Shown here: positions 1-9,085 of the stretch, in pieces
Layout: the number at the start of each line of letters is the position of its first letter
Numbering within the stretch: position 1 is the stretch's first letter
Source: Luteimonas cucumeris
Lineage (GTDB): Bacteria > Pseudomonadota > Gammaproteobacteria > Xanthomonadales > Xanthomonadaceae
Length of the DNA stretch: 64,000 nucleotides
Assembly: GCF_007830035.1 (NCBI RefSeq)
Contig: NZ_VLKN01000003.1
Location: forward strand, 527,235-591,234
Direction of reading: 5' to 3'
Translations under genes and position numbers: made by a program
The notes under the pieces: model-generated
What the model saw: only the letters and a program-made list of their open reading frames with translations
Database searches by the model: none
What the model was told of the DNA's origin: nothing

Positions 1-1
1 C

Positions 2-1990
2 AACAAGCTCGCGGAAGTATTGCCGGAGCAGTTGCGTCACCGCTTCTGCGGCGTGCATTTCTTCAACCCGCCACGCTATATGCACCTGGCCGAACTGATC
101 CCGGCCCGGACCACCGACAAGGCGGTGCTGGCCGGCCTGGAAACCTTCCTCACCACTACGCTCGGCAAGGGCGTGGTCTACGCCAAGGACACACCGAACT
201 TCATCGGCAACCGCATCGGCGTGTTCTCGATCCTGGCCACGGCCCACCACACCGGCGAGTTCAAGCTTGGTTTCGACGAGGTCGACGCGATCACCGGCCC
301 GTTGATCGGACGGCCGAAGTCGGCGACCTACCGCACTTCCGACGTGGTCGGGCTGGACACGATGGCGCACGTCATCAAGACAATGGCCGACACCCTGCCC
401 GAGGATCCCTGGCACAAGTACTTCCAGTCGCCGAAATGGCTTGAGGCGCTGATCGCAAAGGGCGCACTGGGCCAGAAGACCGGCGCCGGCATCTTTCGCA
501 AGGTCGGCAAGGACATCCAGGTGCTGGACCTGAAGGCGCAGGACTACAAGGTCGCCACCGGTACCGCGGCGCCAGAGGTAGTCGAGATCCTCAGGAACAG
601 GAACCCGGCCGAGAAGTTCGCGAAGCTGCGCGAAAGCCGGCATCCGCAGGCGCAGTTCCTGTGGGCGGTGTTCCGCGACCTGTTCCATTACAGCGCCTAT
701 CACCTGGCCGACATCGCCGAGACCGCGCGCGACGTCGACCTCGCCATCCGCTGGGGCTACGGCTGGTCGCTGGGTCCGTTCGAGACCTGGCAGGCCGCCG
801 GCTGGAAGCAGGTGGCGCAATGGATCGCCGACGACATCGTCGCCGGCAAGGCGATGAGCGGCGCGCCGCTGCCGGACTGGGTGTTCGATGGACGCGATGG
901 CGTTCACGCGGCCGAAGGCAGCTACAGTCCAGCCAGGAACGCCAAGCTGCCGCGTTCGGCCCTGCCCGTCTACCAGCGCCAGCGCTTCCCGGATGCGCTG
1001 CTGGGCGAAGCGTTCCCGCAGGGCGACACCGTGTTCGAGAACGACGGCGTACGTATGTGGACCGACGACGACGGCATTGCGGTGGTCTCGTTCAAGACCA
1101 AGATGAATACCGTTTCCGATCACGTACTGAACGGTGTGCAGGAAGCCGTTTCGCGTGCCGAAAAAGACTTCAAGGGCCTGGTGATCTGGCAGCAGAAGGA
1201 ACCTTTCTCCGCTGGCGCCGACCTCGCCGGTGCGCTCGGCCTGTTGCAGGCCGGCGGCGTGCAGGGCTTCGAGGCGATGGTCGCCAATTTCCAGGCGACG
1301 AGCCAGCGCATCAAGTATTCGCTCGTGCCGGTCGTTGCAGCGGTGCGCGGCTTGGCCCTCGGCGGCGGTTGCGAGTTCCAGATGCACAGCGCCCGGACCG
1401 TCGCCGGACTGGAAAGCTATATCGGCCTGGTCGAGGCTGGCGTCGGCCTCCTGCCGGCCGGCGGTGGCCTGAAGGAAATCGCGGTGCGCGCGTCGCAGGC
1501 CGCAGGTCCCGGCGGTGACGTGTTCGCCGAGCTCAAGCGCTATTTCGAGACCGTGGCGATGGCCAAGGTGTCCACGTCCGCGGTCGAAGCGCAGGAACTG
1601 GGCCTGCTGCGCGACACCGACAAGGTGGTGTTCAACGCTTATGAGTTGCTCTACGTCGCCAAAAAGCAGGCCTTGGCGCTGGCCGAGAGCGGCTACCGCC
1701 CGCCACTGCCTGCGCGCCGGATTGCCGTGGCCGGCGATGTCGGCATTGCCACCTTCAAGATGATGCTGGTCAACATGCTCGAAGGCCGTTTTATCAGCGA
1801 ATACGACTACGAGATCGCCACGCGCATCGCCACCGTGCTGTGCGGCGGCGAGATCGATCGCGGCGCGCTGGTCGACGAGGAATGGCTGCTCAAACTGGAG
1901 CGCCAGCACTTCGTCGAGTTGGCGCAGCAGCCGAAGACGCAGGAGCGCATCGCGCACATGTTGAAGACCGGCAAGCCGTTGAGGAACTAG
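2..1990 (+). CDS. 3-hydroxyacyl-CoA dehydrogenase / enoyl-CoA hydratase (FadN/FadB-like), 5' end outside window
   Basis: Beta-oxidation enzyme that hydrates enoyl-CoA and oxidises 3-hydroxyacyl-CoA. The frame is open from base 2, so the N-terminal NAD-binding fold lies outside the window; 662 residues remain, where the family has about 790. The dehydrogenase signature GVHFFNPPRYMHLAELIP is near the visible start, with catalytic His and Glu 12 residues apart. A crotonase domain fills the C-terminal half, with an oxyanion-hole segment (FSAGADLAG) and both expected glutamates (GGGCEF and VEAGVG). Dehydrogenase before hydratase is the FadN order, the reverse of E. coli FadB. The thiolase 97 bases downstream completes the cycle. 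Complete domains and catalytic residues make the class firm; chain-length preference cannot be read. Confidence 0.93.
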   Translation, partial: NKLAEVLPEQLRHRFCGVHFFNPPRYMHLAELIPARTTDKAVLAGLETFLTTTLGKGVVYAKDTPNFIGNRIGVFSILATAHHTGEFKLGFDEVDAITGPLIGRPKSATYRTSDVVGLDTMAHVIKTMADTLPEDPWHKYFQSPKWLEALIAKGALGQKTGAGIFRKVGKDIQVLDLKAQDYKVATGTAAPEVVEILRNRNPAEKFAKLRESRHPQAQFLWAVFRDLFHYSAYHLADIAETARDVDLAIRWGYGWSLGPFETWQAAGWKQVAQWIADDIVAGKAMSGAPLPDWVFDGRDGVHAAEGSYSPARNAKLPRSALPVYQRQRFPDALLGEAFPQGDTVFENDGVRMWTDDDGIAVVSFKTKMNTVSDHVLNGVQEAVSRAEKDFKGLVIWQQKEPFSAGADLAGALGLLQAGGVQGFEAMVANFQATSQRIKYSLVPVVAAVRGLALGGGCEFQMHSARTVAGLESYIGLVEAGVGLLPAGGGLKEIAVRASQAAGPGGDVFAELKRYFETVAMAKVSTSAVEAQELGLLRDTDKVVFNAYELLYVAKKQALALAESGYRPPLPARRIAVAGDVGIATFKMMLVNMLEGRFISEYDYEIATRIATVLCGGEIDRGALVDEEWLLKLERQHFVELAQQPKTQERIAHMLKTGKPLRN

Positions 1991-2066
1991 TGAGCGGCCA
2001 GGCAGTGAGCGGTGAGCGGCGGAAACGACCGTCACTTCCGCTCACCACTCACCGTTCACCGCTCAC
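1990..2066. repeat. Heptamer repeat block forming an inverted repeat
   Basis: Three copies of GTGAGCG (1990, 2005, 2012) are followed by four tandem copies of the inverted unit CGCTCAC with variants (2039-2066: CGCTCAC, CACTCAC, CGTTCAC, CGCTCAC). The two sets can pair as a long imperfect hairpin between the dehydrogenase stop codon and the thiolase ribosome site. It could modulate mRNA stability or translation of the thiolase, or be a slippage-prone microsatellite; neither is shown. Confidence 0.75.
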
Positions 2067-2087
2067 TACTTTCACAAGGATCTACCC

Positions 2088-3293
2088 ATGAGCAAGCAAA
2101 TCCAGGACGCCTACATCGTCGCCGCCACCCGTACCCCGGTCGGAAAGGCGCCCAAGGGCGTATTCCGCAACACCCGCCCTGACGACATGCTGGCGCACGT
2201 ACTGAAGGCCGTGGTTGCGCAGGCGCCGGGCATCGACCTGGGCCGCATCGACGATGCGATCATCGGCTGCGCCATGCCCGAGGGCGAGCAAGGCATGAAC
2301 GTGGCACGCATCGGCGTGCTGTTGGCCGGCTTGCCGGATACCGTCGCGGCGCAGACCATCAACCGTTTCTGTTCGTCGGGTCTGCAGGCGGTGGCGCTGG
2401 CCGCCGATCAGATTCGACTAGGCAATGCCGATCTCGTGCTTGCAGGTGGCACCGAATCTATGTCGATGGTGCCGATGATGGGCAACAAGGTTGCGTTGAG
2501 CCCTAGCGTTTTCCGCGATGATCACGTCGCCATCGCCTACGGCATGGGCATCACCGCCGAGAAGGTCGCCGAGGAGTGGAAGGTTTCGCGCGAGGACCAG
2601 GATGCGTTCGCCCTCGCCTCGCATCAGAAAGCGATCACGGCGATCCAGGCCGGCGAGTTCAGGAACGAGATCACTCCGTACGAAGTCGTCTCGCACGTGC
2701 CGGACCCCGCCGGCAATGTCGTCCGGCTCCGCAAGCAACTGGTCGAAAACGACGAAGGTCCGCGTCCGGACAGTTCTGCCGAAGGCCTGGCGAAGCTGCG
2801 ACCCGTTTTCCGCAATGGCCAGTTCGGCGGCACCGTTACCGCCGGCAACTCGTCGCAGATGAGCGACGGCGCGGCCGGCGTGCTGCTGGCTTCGGAACAG
2901 GCGATCAAGGACTACGGCCTGACGCCGCTCGCGCGTTTCGTATCGTTCTCGGTCGCCGGCGTGCGTCCGGAAGTGATGGGCATCGGCCCGATCGCCGCGA
3001 TCCCCAAAGCACTGAAACAGGCCGGGCTGACCAAGAACCAGCTCGACTGGATCGAACTCAACGAAGCCTTCGCCGCGCAGGCGCTGGCGGTGATCCGCGA
3101 CAGCGGCCTCGATCCGTCCAAGGTCAATCCGCTCGGCGGTGCGATCGCACTTGGCCACCCGCTGGGCGCGACCGGTGCGGTACGCACCGCGACCATCGTG
3201 CACGGCCTGCGTCGTCGCCAACTCAAGTACGGCATGGTCACGATGTGCATCGGCACTGGCATGGGTGCTGCAGGAATCTTCGAGGCGCTCTGA
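2088..3293 (+). CDS. acetyl-CoA C-acyltransferase (thiolase, FadA/FadI-like)
   Basis: Thiolytic cleavage of 3-ketoacyl-CoA, the last beta-oxidation step. The 401-residue length is normal for the family. The nucleophilic Cys is near residue 95 (NRFCSSGLQAVALAA). The second half carries NEAFAAQA, the His loop GGAIALGHPLGATGA, and the C-terminal acid/base Cys in CIGTGMGAAG. An AAGGAT ribosome site precedes the ATG. It is co-directional with the dehydrogenase/hydratase, as in a two-gene fatty-acid oxidation operon, and is followed by a clear terminator. All catalytic residues are present. FadA versus FadI type cannot be settled from the sequence alone. Confidence 0.95.
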   Translation: MSKQIQDAYIVAATRTPVGKAPKGVFRNTRPDDMLAHVLKAVVAQAPGIDLGRIDDAIIGCAMPEGEQGMNVARIGVLLAGLPDTVAAQTINRFCSSGLQAVALAADQIRLGNADLVLAGGTESMSMVPMMGNKVALSPSVFRDDHVAIAYGMGITAEKVAEEWKVSREDQDAFALASHQKAITAIQAGEFRNEITPYEVVSHVPDPAGNVVRLRKQLVENDEGPRPDSSAEGLAKLRPVFRNGQFGGTVTAGNSSQMSDGAAGVLLASEQAIKDYGLTPLARFVSFSVAGVRPEVMGIGPIAAIPKALKQAGLTKNQLDWIELNEAFAAQALAVIRDSGLDPSKVNPLGGAIALGHPLGATGAVRTATIVHGLRRRQLKYGMVTMCIGTGMGAAGIFEAL

Positions 3294-3318
3294 GTCCTCG
3301 GGTCGTAGTCTGGAAAGA

Positions 3319-3347
3319 ACGGACGGCCGAACGCCGTCCGTTTTTTT
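3319..3347 (+). terminator. Rho-independent terminator after the thiolase gene
   Basis: A 9-bp perfect stem (ACGGACGGC/GCCGTCCGT) with a 5-nt loop is followed by seven T. An A-rich stretch on the other side means it may also stop csaA transcripts coming from the right. Confidence 0.88.
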
Positions 3348-3383
3348 AGAGGACCTTCCCGACCGACCGCTATCGCAAAACGA

Positions 3384-3719
3384 TCATGCGAGTCGCGTTC
3401 CATTGGGTACTGGCCGCTCGATGGTGGTGAGCACTACGCCCTCCTCGGTCGGAAACCCGGTCAGCAGGAATTCCGATACGAAAGGCCCCACCTGTTTCGG
3501 CGGGAAATTGATCACGCCCACGACCTGCCGACCGGTCAGATCCTCGGCCGAATAAAGCGTCTTCACCTGTGCACTGGTCTTCCTGATGCCGAACGGGCCG
3601 AAGTCGACCCACAATTTCCAGGCCGGCTTGCGCGCCTCCGGAAAAACCTCGACGCGCAGCACGGTACCGGCACAGATCAGTACTTTCTCGAAATCTGACC
3701 AGGAGATCGGATCGGCCAT
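3384..3719 (-). CDS. csaA: tRNA-binding protein CsaA
   Basis: Small tRNA-binding OB-fold protein of 111 residues, the usual size. It starts [13 protein letters not shown] and contains the family segments [20 protein letters not shown] and [15 protein letters not shown]. In other bacteria CsaA is described as chaperone-like or secretion-related; its true role is unsettled. It is the last gene of the minus-strand run from lapB through galU, starting 9 bases after the galU stop, which suggests co-transcription. Confidence 0.93.
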   Translation of the reverse strand: MADPISWSDFEKVLICAGTVLRVEVFPEARKPAWKLWVDFGPFGIRKTSAQVKTLYSAEDLTGRQVVGVINFPPKQVGPFVSEFLLTGFPTEEGVVLTTIERPVPNGTRLA

Positions 3720-3728
3720 GTCGCCGGA

Positions 3729-4625
3729 TCACTCCAGTTCGATGACGCCAAGTTCCTTCAAGGCGTTCTGCATCAACTGCTGCGCGGCATCGCTCAGCTT
3801 CTCGTGATCGAGCGCATAGCGGATGGTGGCCTCGATCAGGCCCAAGTGGGTGCCGCAGTCGAAGCGCGTGCCCTGGAAACGGTAGGCCAGCACCGGTTCG
3901 CGTGCGAGCAGCGTCGAAATCGCATCGGTCAGCTGGATCTCGCCACCGGCGCCGGGCGTGGTGTTTTCCAGCAGGTCGAAGATGCTTCCGGAAAGGATGT
4001 AGCGACCGACCACCGCCAGCGTGCTCGGCGCGTCTTCGGGGGCGGGCTTTTCGACCATGGCGTTGATGCGGCCCTGGCGCCCCGTGAAGTTCTCGGTAGC
4101 GACGATGCCGTAACTGCCGGTCTGGTCCCGTGGCACGTTCTGGGTGGCGATCACACTGGCGTTGTTGGTCTCGGCGACATCCGCCATCTGCCTCAACGCG
4201 CCGGGTCCGCGATTCCAGATGAGGTCGTCCGGCAGCAGGACCGCGAACGGCTCGTCGCCGACGATCGGTTTGGCGCACAGCACCGCATGACCCAATCCCA
4301 GCGCTTCGGTCTGGGTAACGAACACGGCACGCACCCCGGCGGGCAGGACATTGCGGATCAGGTCGAGCTGCTCGTACTTGCCGGCCTTCTCGAGCTTGTG
4401 TTCGAGCTCGTAGGCCTTGTCGAAATAATCGGCGACCGCATGCTTGTAGCGGTTGGTGACGAATATCAGCGTGTCGCAACCGGCCTCGATCGCTTCGTCG
4501 ACCGCATACTGGATCAGCGGACGGTCGATGATCGGCAGCATCTCCTTGGGCACGGTCTTGGTGGCAGGGAGGAAGCGCGTGCCGTGTCCGGCCACCGGGA
4601 ATACCGCCTTGCGAATGCGTTGCAC
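3729..4625 (-). CDS. galU: UTP--glucose-1-phosphate uridylyltransferase GalU
   Basis: Makes UDP-glucose for LPS, exopolysaccharide and trehalose synthesis. The GTG start is chosen because GGAGG lies 10 bases upstream and because the product (298 residues) then begins like other GalU proteins (QRIRKAVFPVAG). Longer upstream starts would run into the preceding gene. The nucleotide-binding loop GHGTRFLPATKTVPKEML is complete, although the usual AGLGTRFL reads AGHGTRFL here, a small oddity. Further motifs are DRPLIQYAVDEA and VEKPAPEDAPS. It starts 4 bases after the capD-like gene stops and so belongs to the same polysaccharide operon. Confidence 0.96.
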   Translation of the reverse strand: MQRIRKAVFPVAGHGTRFLPATKTVPKEMLPIIDRPLIQYAVDEAIEAGCDTLIFVTNRYKHAVADYFDKAYELEHKLEKAGKYEQLDLIRNVLPAGVRAVFVTQTEALGLGHAVLCAKPIVGDEPFAVLLPDDLIWNRGPGALRQMADVAETNNASVIATQNVPRDQTGSYGIVATENFTGRQGRINAMVEKPAPEDAPSTLAVVGRYILSGSIFDLLENTTPGAGGEIQLTDAISTLLAREPVLAYRFQGTRFDCGTHLGLIEATIRYALDHEKLSDAAQQLMQNALKELGVIELE

Positions 4626-4629
4626 CAGT

Positions 4630-6537
4630 TCAGATCCTCCGTATGTCGCGTGCCGGGAAACGCACGATGGTCGCCGCCGCCGGTTCCGCAGCCTCATCGA
4701 CGGGCATGAATTCGGGCACCGCTTGGCGCAGGGCGCTACTCAAGGCTTGCTGGTCGTACCGCGCACTGGCCTCGCGCATGTTCTGCAGGGTGGCCAGCAC
4801 CTGTTCGGCAACCACGCTGCGCGCCTCCGCCTGCAGGATCTTCGGATGCGCGGTCTGGCGATATCTCTCGTCGGCATGGAACAGCGTTTCATGCAATTTC
4901 TCGCCCGGCCGCAATCCGGTGTAGATGATGGCGACGTCCTTGCCTGGCTGCTTTCCTGCCAGCCGGATCATCTGTTCGGCCAGCAAGCGAATCGGCACCG
5001 GTTCGCCCATGTCAAGCGTGTAGATCGCTTCATGCGAACCGATCGCCGCAGCCTGCAGGATCAACTGGCAAGCCTCGGGAATGGTCATGAAGTAACGCGT
5101 CACTTCCGCATCGGTCACGGTCACCGGACCACCTGCACGGATCTGTTCGCGGAACAGTGGCACCACGCTGCCTGCCGAATCCAGCACGTTGCCGAATCGC
5201 ACGGTGACGTAGTGCGTGCTGCGCCGCACGGCCATGGCTTGGCAGACCATTTCTGCCAGGCGCTTGCTGGCGCCCAGCACATTGCCGGGATCCACGGCCT
5301 TGTCGGTGGAGATCAACACGAAAGTGCCGACGCCAGCATCGCGGCAAGCCGCAGCTACCGTTTCCGTCGCCAATACGTTGTTGCGGATCGCTTCGCGCAG
5401 TTGCGCTTCGAGCAGCGGCACCTGCTTGTAGGCTGCGGCGTGGAACAAGGCATCGGGTTCCGCCAGCGCCAACGCATGCTCGATCACCGCGGGATCGCCG
5501 CAATCGCCAAGGACGGCCACGCATTCCAGATTCGGAAAGTCGCGCCGCAGCTCGGCTTCCATGGTCATCAACGCAAGTTCGTCGATTTCCAGCAACGCGA
5601 TGCGCTGCGCGCCGTGGCGGGCGCATTGGCGACAGAGCTCGGAACCGATCGAGCCGCCGGCACCCGTCACCAGTACCGAGCGTCCACCGAGCCAGCTGCG
5701 GATCGCCTTCCAGTCCGGCAGTACCGGCTTGCGCCCCAGCAGGTCCTCGATCGCGACTTCCTTGAGTTCGCCCGGCAACGAACGACCAACCAGCACGTCC
5801 TCGATCCGCGGCACGGTGCGGAACGGCAAGCCGGTACGCTCGCAGGCCGCGACCACCCGCTGCATCTCGCCGGCATCGATCGCCGGCATCGCGATCACCA
5901 GAAGCTTTGCCGAAGTTTCCTTGGCGATCTCGACTACATCGTCGATCGCACCCAGCACCGGGACGCCATGCAACTTGCTGCCACGCAACTTGGCGGCGTC
6001 GTCCAGGAATCCGACGGGCTGGTAAGCGCCCGATCGACGCAGATCACGCACCAGGGCGTCGCCTGCCTCACCGGCACCGAGGATCAATGTACGCACGGAA
6101 CCGCGGCCGCTACGCTCGCTGCTACTGTCTTTCCAGGCGCGGTACAGCAGGCGCGGTGTCCCGAGCAGGCCAACCAGCGCGAACGGGTAAGCCACCAGCA
6201 CCGCGCGCGGTACCTGCCCCATCCGGTTGTAGATGAACAAGCCCAGCATGATCGCGACCAGTCCGATGACGCTGGCCTTCACGATATTCCACAGATCCGG
6301 GACGCTGGCGAATCGCCACAGGCCGCGATACAGGCCGGCCTGCCAGAACACCAAGCCTTGTGCCGCCAGCACGATCGCTATTTCTGTGGACCACAGCGAC
6401 AGCTGTGGCGGATTGGCGGCAAAGCTGTAGCGCAGCACGTGCAGCCCGACCCAGCAAAACCAGACCATGACCAGATCGTGTGCGACGATCGCAAGCCTGG
6501 GCAATCCGGCGCCGAGACGATCACGCCAGGCCATCAT
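4630..6537 (-). CDS. polysaccharide biosynthesis nucleoside-diphosphate-sugar epimerase/dehydratase (CapD/WbpM/PglF family)
   Basis: Membrane-anchored UDP-sugar 4,6-dehydratase/epimerase-type enzyme of 635 residues, the long form of the family. The first ~130 residues hold about four hydrophobic helices. A Rossmann-like segment follows (LILGAGEAGDALVRDL, ~residue 150), then the catalytic SDR domain with VLVTGAGGSIGSELCRQ near residue 290 and the ISTDKAVDP segment. The catalytic region reads NVLGASKRLAE; many relatives have Met where Leu stands here, while the Lys is kept. Its ATG overlaps the stop of the upstream glycosyltransferase gene (ATGA). It likely supplies a modified UDP-HexNAc to the neighbouring lipid-carrier transferase. 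The exact sugar product is unknown. Confidence 0.9.
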   Translation of the reverse strand: MMAWRDRLGAGLPRLAIVAHDLVMVWFCWVGLHVLRYSFAANPPQLSLWSTEIAIVLAAQGLVFWQAGLYRGLWRFASVPDLWNIVKASVIGLVAIMLGLFIYNRMGQVPRAVLVAYPFALVGLLGTPRLLYRAWKDSSSERSGRGSVRTLILGAGEAGDALVRDLRRSGAYQPVGFLDDAAKLRGSKLHGVPVLGAIDDVVEIAKETSAKLLVIAMPAIDAGEMQRVVAACERTGLPFRTVPRIEDVLVGRSLPGELKEVAIEDLLGRKPVLPDWKAIRSWLGGRSVLVTGAGGSIGSELCRQCARHGAQRIALLEIDELALMTMEAELRRDFPNLECVAVLGDCGDPAVIEHALALAEPDALFHAAAYKQVPLLEAQLREAIRNNVLATETVAAACRDAGVGTFVLISTDKAVDPGNVLGASKRLAEMVCQAMAVRRSTHYVTVRFGNVLDSAGSVVPLFREQIRAGGPVTVTDAEVTRYFMTIPEACQLILQAAAIGSHEAIYTLDMGEPVPIRLLAEQMIRLAGKQPGKDVAIIYTGLRPGEKLHETLFHADERYRQTAHPKILQAEARSVVAEQVLATLQNMREASARYDQQALSSALRQAVPEFMPVDEAAEPAAATIVRFPARDIRRI

Positions 6538-7538
6538 TCCGGACTTCCTGGATTCTTGTCGTCAACGACCACCGGTCCCTGCCTTGAGCGCAAGCCGCGC
6601 CAGATGAAAAGCGAAAAGGTATACCAAGCCAACAGCATCATTGTAATGAATGCAGGTCCGCGGTTACGGAACAGCCACCATAATGCGATCGCTGACACTG
6701 TCCAGGCCGCGTAGGCGAGCGTGACCGGCGAATGCCGTCCTCGGGTTCTGGCCCAGATCTGGTAGGTGTGCGTGACATGCGGGGTCCACCAACGCTCACC
6801 GCGCAGCATCCTCTCCCCCAGTGTCAACGCAGCGTCTACGAGGAACGTCGACAAAGGCAGCAGCAGCAGTGGCCAGCCGGGAGTGCCGGTGCCCGCAATA
6901 CCGACACACAGCGCCGCCACTGCGAAGCCGAGGGCGCCACTGCCAACATCACCAAGAAAGATGCGTGCGCGCGGAAAATTGAACGGCAGGAAGCCGCTAC
7001 AGGCTGCGCACAGCGCCAGTGCCAGTGCCTGCATCGAGCCTCCAAGGAACAACGAGGCCGCCGCGGCCAACAGCGCCGCCTGGCTGGCAGCCAGGCCATC
7101 GATGCCGTCCATGAAATTCCAGACGTTGGTCAGTCCGACCGACAGCAGGAATGCGGCCAGCGCCAGCCAGATGTCGCCGTGCGCCGCAAAGAAGCCATAA
7201 GCCAGCAACAGCGATGCCAATGCATGCACCGCCAGTCGCAACCATGGCGACAACGGCCGATGATCGTCGATGCCACCGACCACGGCGACCAGCATAATCC
7301 CGGCAGCGATGCAGGCCAGCAGAACCGTTTGTTGCCGGTCGTGCGCGATCAGCCAGGCGAGAGCGACCAGCAACGCGAGCACGATCGCGATGCCTCCGCC
7401 TCGCGGTGTCGCCGTCTGGTGACTGCGACGCTCACCCGGCTGGTCGAGCAGTTCGATCCGCAACGCGTAGCGTCGGGCCGCGAACGTGCCAAGCAGGCCG
7501 ATGACGAAATGCAGTCCCAGCCATGCGGCCACCGGCAT
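6534..7538 (-). CDS. undecaprenyl-phosphate sugar-1-phosphate transferase (WecA/WbpL/MraY superfamily)
   Basis: Polytopic membrane enzyme that moves a sugar-1-phosphate from a UDP-sugar to undecaprenyl phosphate, starting an O-antigen or exopolysaccharide repeat. The 334 residues are mostly hydrophobic, with about ten helices. Signature loops are present: GGIDDHRPLSP (Asp pair), NVWNFMDGIDGLA, FLGDVGSGALGF, and the C-terminal loop HVTHTYQIW. The ATG is set by a TGATG junction with the lapB stop, a one-base overlap that also implies translational coupling. WbpL-like rather than MraY proper is inferred from the context and the HxxHxYQ loop. Confidence 0.88.
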   Translation of the reverse strand: MPVAAWLGLHFVIGLLGTFAARRYALRIELLDQPGERRSHQTATPRGGGIAIVLALLVALAWLIAHDRQQTVLLACIAAGIMLVAVVGGIDDHRPLSPWLRLAVHALASLLLAYGFFAAHGDIWLALAAFLLSVGLTNVWNFMDGIDGLAASQAALLAAAASLFLGGSMQALALALCAACSGFLPFNFPRARIFLGDVGSGALGFAVAALCVGIAGTGTPGWPLLLLPLSTFLVDAALTLGERMLRGERWWTPHVTHTYQIWARTRGRHSPVTLAYAAWTVSAIALWWLFRNRGPAFITMMLLAWYTFSLFIWRGLRSRQGPVVVDDKNPGSPE

Positions 7539-8719
7539 CAGACCACCGCGTAGTTCAACAGCGGCTTGATCGTGCCCCACTCCTTGCAGCTGGGACATTG
7601 CCAGTGGTGGGAGCGCGCGCCGAATCCGCAGCGGTTGCAGCGGTAGCTGGGGTTGCGTACCAGCAACTGGTCGGTGATGTGTTTGAGGTCGTGCAACGTT
7701 GCTTCGGGAGCAGCGCCATCGGCCAGGGTCAGGTCGATCAGGGCCGCCTCGCCACGTACCGAAGGGCGATCCTTGAGTTGCTGAGCGAGATAGGCGCGCG
7801 CAGCGGCGACGCCTTCGTCGGACTCCACCAGTCGCGTCAAGGCCAGCACCGGCGCCACGCCACGATAGTGTTCGCTCATCTCGGTCAGGAACGAGCGCGC
7901 ACCCGGCACGTCGCCGACGCGGCGATAGCATTCCAGCAACGCCGGCAGGATTTCAGGCAGGTAGTCGGGATCGTGGCGCGCCGCGCGTTCGAAGGCACGG
8001 ATCGCCGCGGCATCGTCCCCAGCCTCGGACTCGATGCGCCCCTCCAGCAACCCCGGCCGCACCGCATTGGAATCGGCGGCATAGGCACGCGCGATTGCCT
8101 GGCGTGCGGCATCGATGTCACCACTGGCGCGATGACGGTCGGCCAGTTCGCACTCGAACTGCGCGATCAGCTTGCCCATCGGCTCGCCGGTTGCGTTCTC
8201 GTAACGGGTTGCGTTCTCGATCGCCTTGGCCCAGTCGCGTTCCGCTTCATAGATGTCGATCAGATGCTTGAGCGCCTGCGGTGCTCGCTGGTCGATCTTG
8301 GCCAGGTCGCTGAATACCGTCTCGGCGCGATCGAGCAGGCCCGAACGCATGTAGTCCTCGCCCAGCGCCAGCAACGCCTGCACCTTCTGCTGGTCATTGA
8401 GATCGGGGCGCTGCACCAGTCCCTGGTGCAGGCGGATCGCGCGATCGACCTCGCCGCGACGGCGGAACAGATGCCCCAGCGCGACCTGTGTCTCGAAAGT
8501 GTCCTTGTCCAGCTCGGCGATGTGCAGGAACAGCTCGATCGCCTTGTCGGGCTGCTCGTTAAGCAGGTAATTCAGGCCGCGGAAGTAGGTCGTCGACAAT
8601 CGGCTGACCTGGGTATCGCTGTGCCGCTCGCCGCCGCGACGGCCGATGATCCAGCCAGTCAGCGCCGCGACAGGCAGCAACAGGAAGAACCAGAACCATT
8701 CATTGACGAAGGCCATCAT
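7538..8719 (-). CDS. lapB: lipopolysaccharide assembly protein LapB (YciM)
   Basis: TPR protein that in E. coli regulates LpxC turnover through FtsH and so balances LPS synthesis. The 393 residues fit the family (about 389). An N-terminal membrane anchor (WFWFFLLLPVAALTGWIIG) is followed by multiple TPR units and a C-terminal rubredoxin-like metal site, YRCNRCGFGARS with QCPSCKEWG. All four cysteines are present. It sits directly behind lapA, three bases apart, and overlaps the next glycosyltransferase gene by one base. Confidence 0.95.
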   Translation of the reverse strand: MMAFVNEWFWFFLLLPVAALTGWIIGRRGGERHSDTQVSRLSTTYFRGLNYLLNEQPDKAIELFLHIAELDKDTFETQVALGHLFRRRGEVDRAIRLHQGLVQRPDLNDQQKVQALLALGEDYMRSGLLDRAETVFSDLAKIDQRAPQALKHLIDIYEAERDWAKAIENATRYENATGEPMGKLIAQFECELADRHRASGDIDAARQAIARAYAADSNAVRPGLLEGRIESEAGDDAAAIRAFERAARHDPDYLPEILPALLECYRRVGDVPGARSFLTEMSEHYRGVAPVLALTRLVESDEGVAAARAYLAQQLKDRPSVRGEAALIDLTLADGAAPEATLHDLKHITDQLLVRNPSYRCNRCGFGARSHHWQCPSCKEWGTIKPLLNYAVV

Positions 8720-8722
8720 CGA

Positions 8723-8998
8723 TCAGCGGCCTTCATCGGGGAGTTGGGTGACCACGGGCTTGTTCTGGCCGGCGCGACGCAGGCGTTGCCGCAATGGCAG
8801 CATCGTGCTCACGGTCAGGATGAGTCCGCCAAGGATGACGCCCACCAGCAATGCCAGCAGCACCGTCACGCCCAGGCTGCCGTGCAACGTACTGAAGCCA
8901 AGGTCCAGCGAAACCGACTGCGGATTGAGCGCGCCCACGGCGATGCCGGCCACGAGGCAGGCGATGGCGACAAGCAGGCGGATCAGGCGCATGTTCAC
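8723..8998 (-). CDS. lapA: lipopolysaccharide assembly protein LapA (DUF1049)
   Basis: Small inner-membrane protein of 91 residues. It has two hydrophobic segments (residues ~5-25 and ~43-67) around a short loop with NPQSVSLDL, and a basic tail (LRQRLRRAGQ). Family: YciS/LapA, the partner of LapB in LPS homeostasis. ATG codons occur at residues 1 and 3; either could be used. It lies between ihfB and lapB, the usual order in this group. Confidence 0.93.
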   Translation of the reverse strand: MNMRLIRLLVAIACLVAGIAVGALNPQSVSLDLGFSTLHGSLGVTVLLALLVGVILGGLILTVSTMLPLRQRLRRAGQNKPVVTQLPDEGR

Positions 8999-9047
8999 TC
9001 GACTCCGGAGACAGGGGCTAGCTTAACGGAGGGGCGACGCCATGGAC

Positions 9048-9073
9048 AAAAAAGACGCGGTCGTAGATCCGCG
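9048..9073 (-). terminator. Possible weak terminator behind ihfB
   Basis: Read on the minus strand, a CGCGG/CCGCG stem with an 8-nt loop is followed by TCTTTTTT, between the ihfB stop and the lapA start. The stem is short, so read-through into lapA is likely. Confidence 0.5.
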
Positions 9074-9085
9074 CGGGAACAGCGA

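Noticed and set aside
1990..2066. Heptamer repeats considered as a CRISPR array
   Set aside because: Units are 7 bases, nearly without spacers, and inverted halfway; there are no cas genes in the window.
4453..6714. A 753-codon plus-strand open frame
   Set aside because: Antisense to galU and the capD-like gene, which carry intact motifs.
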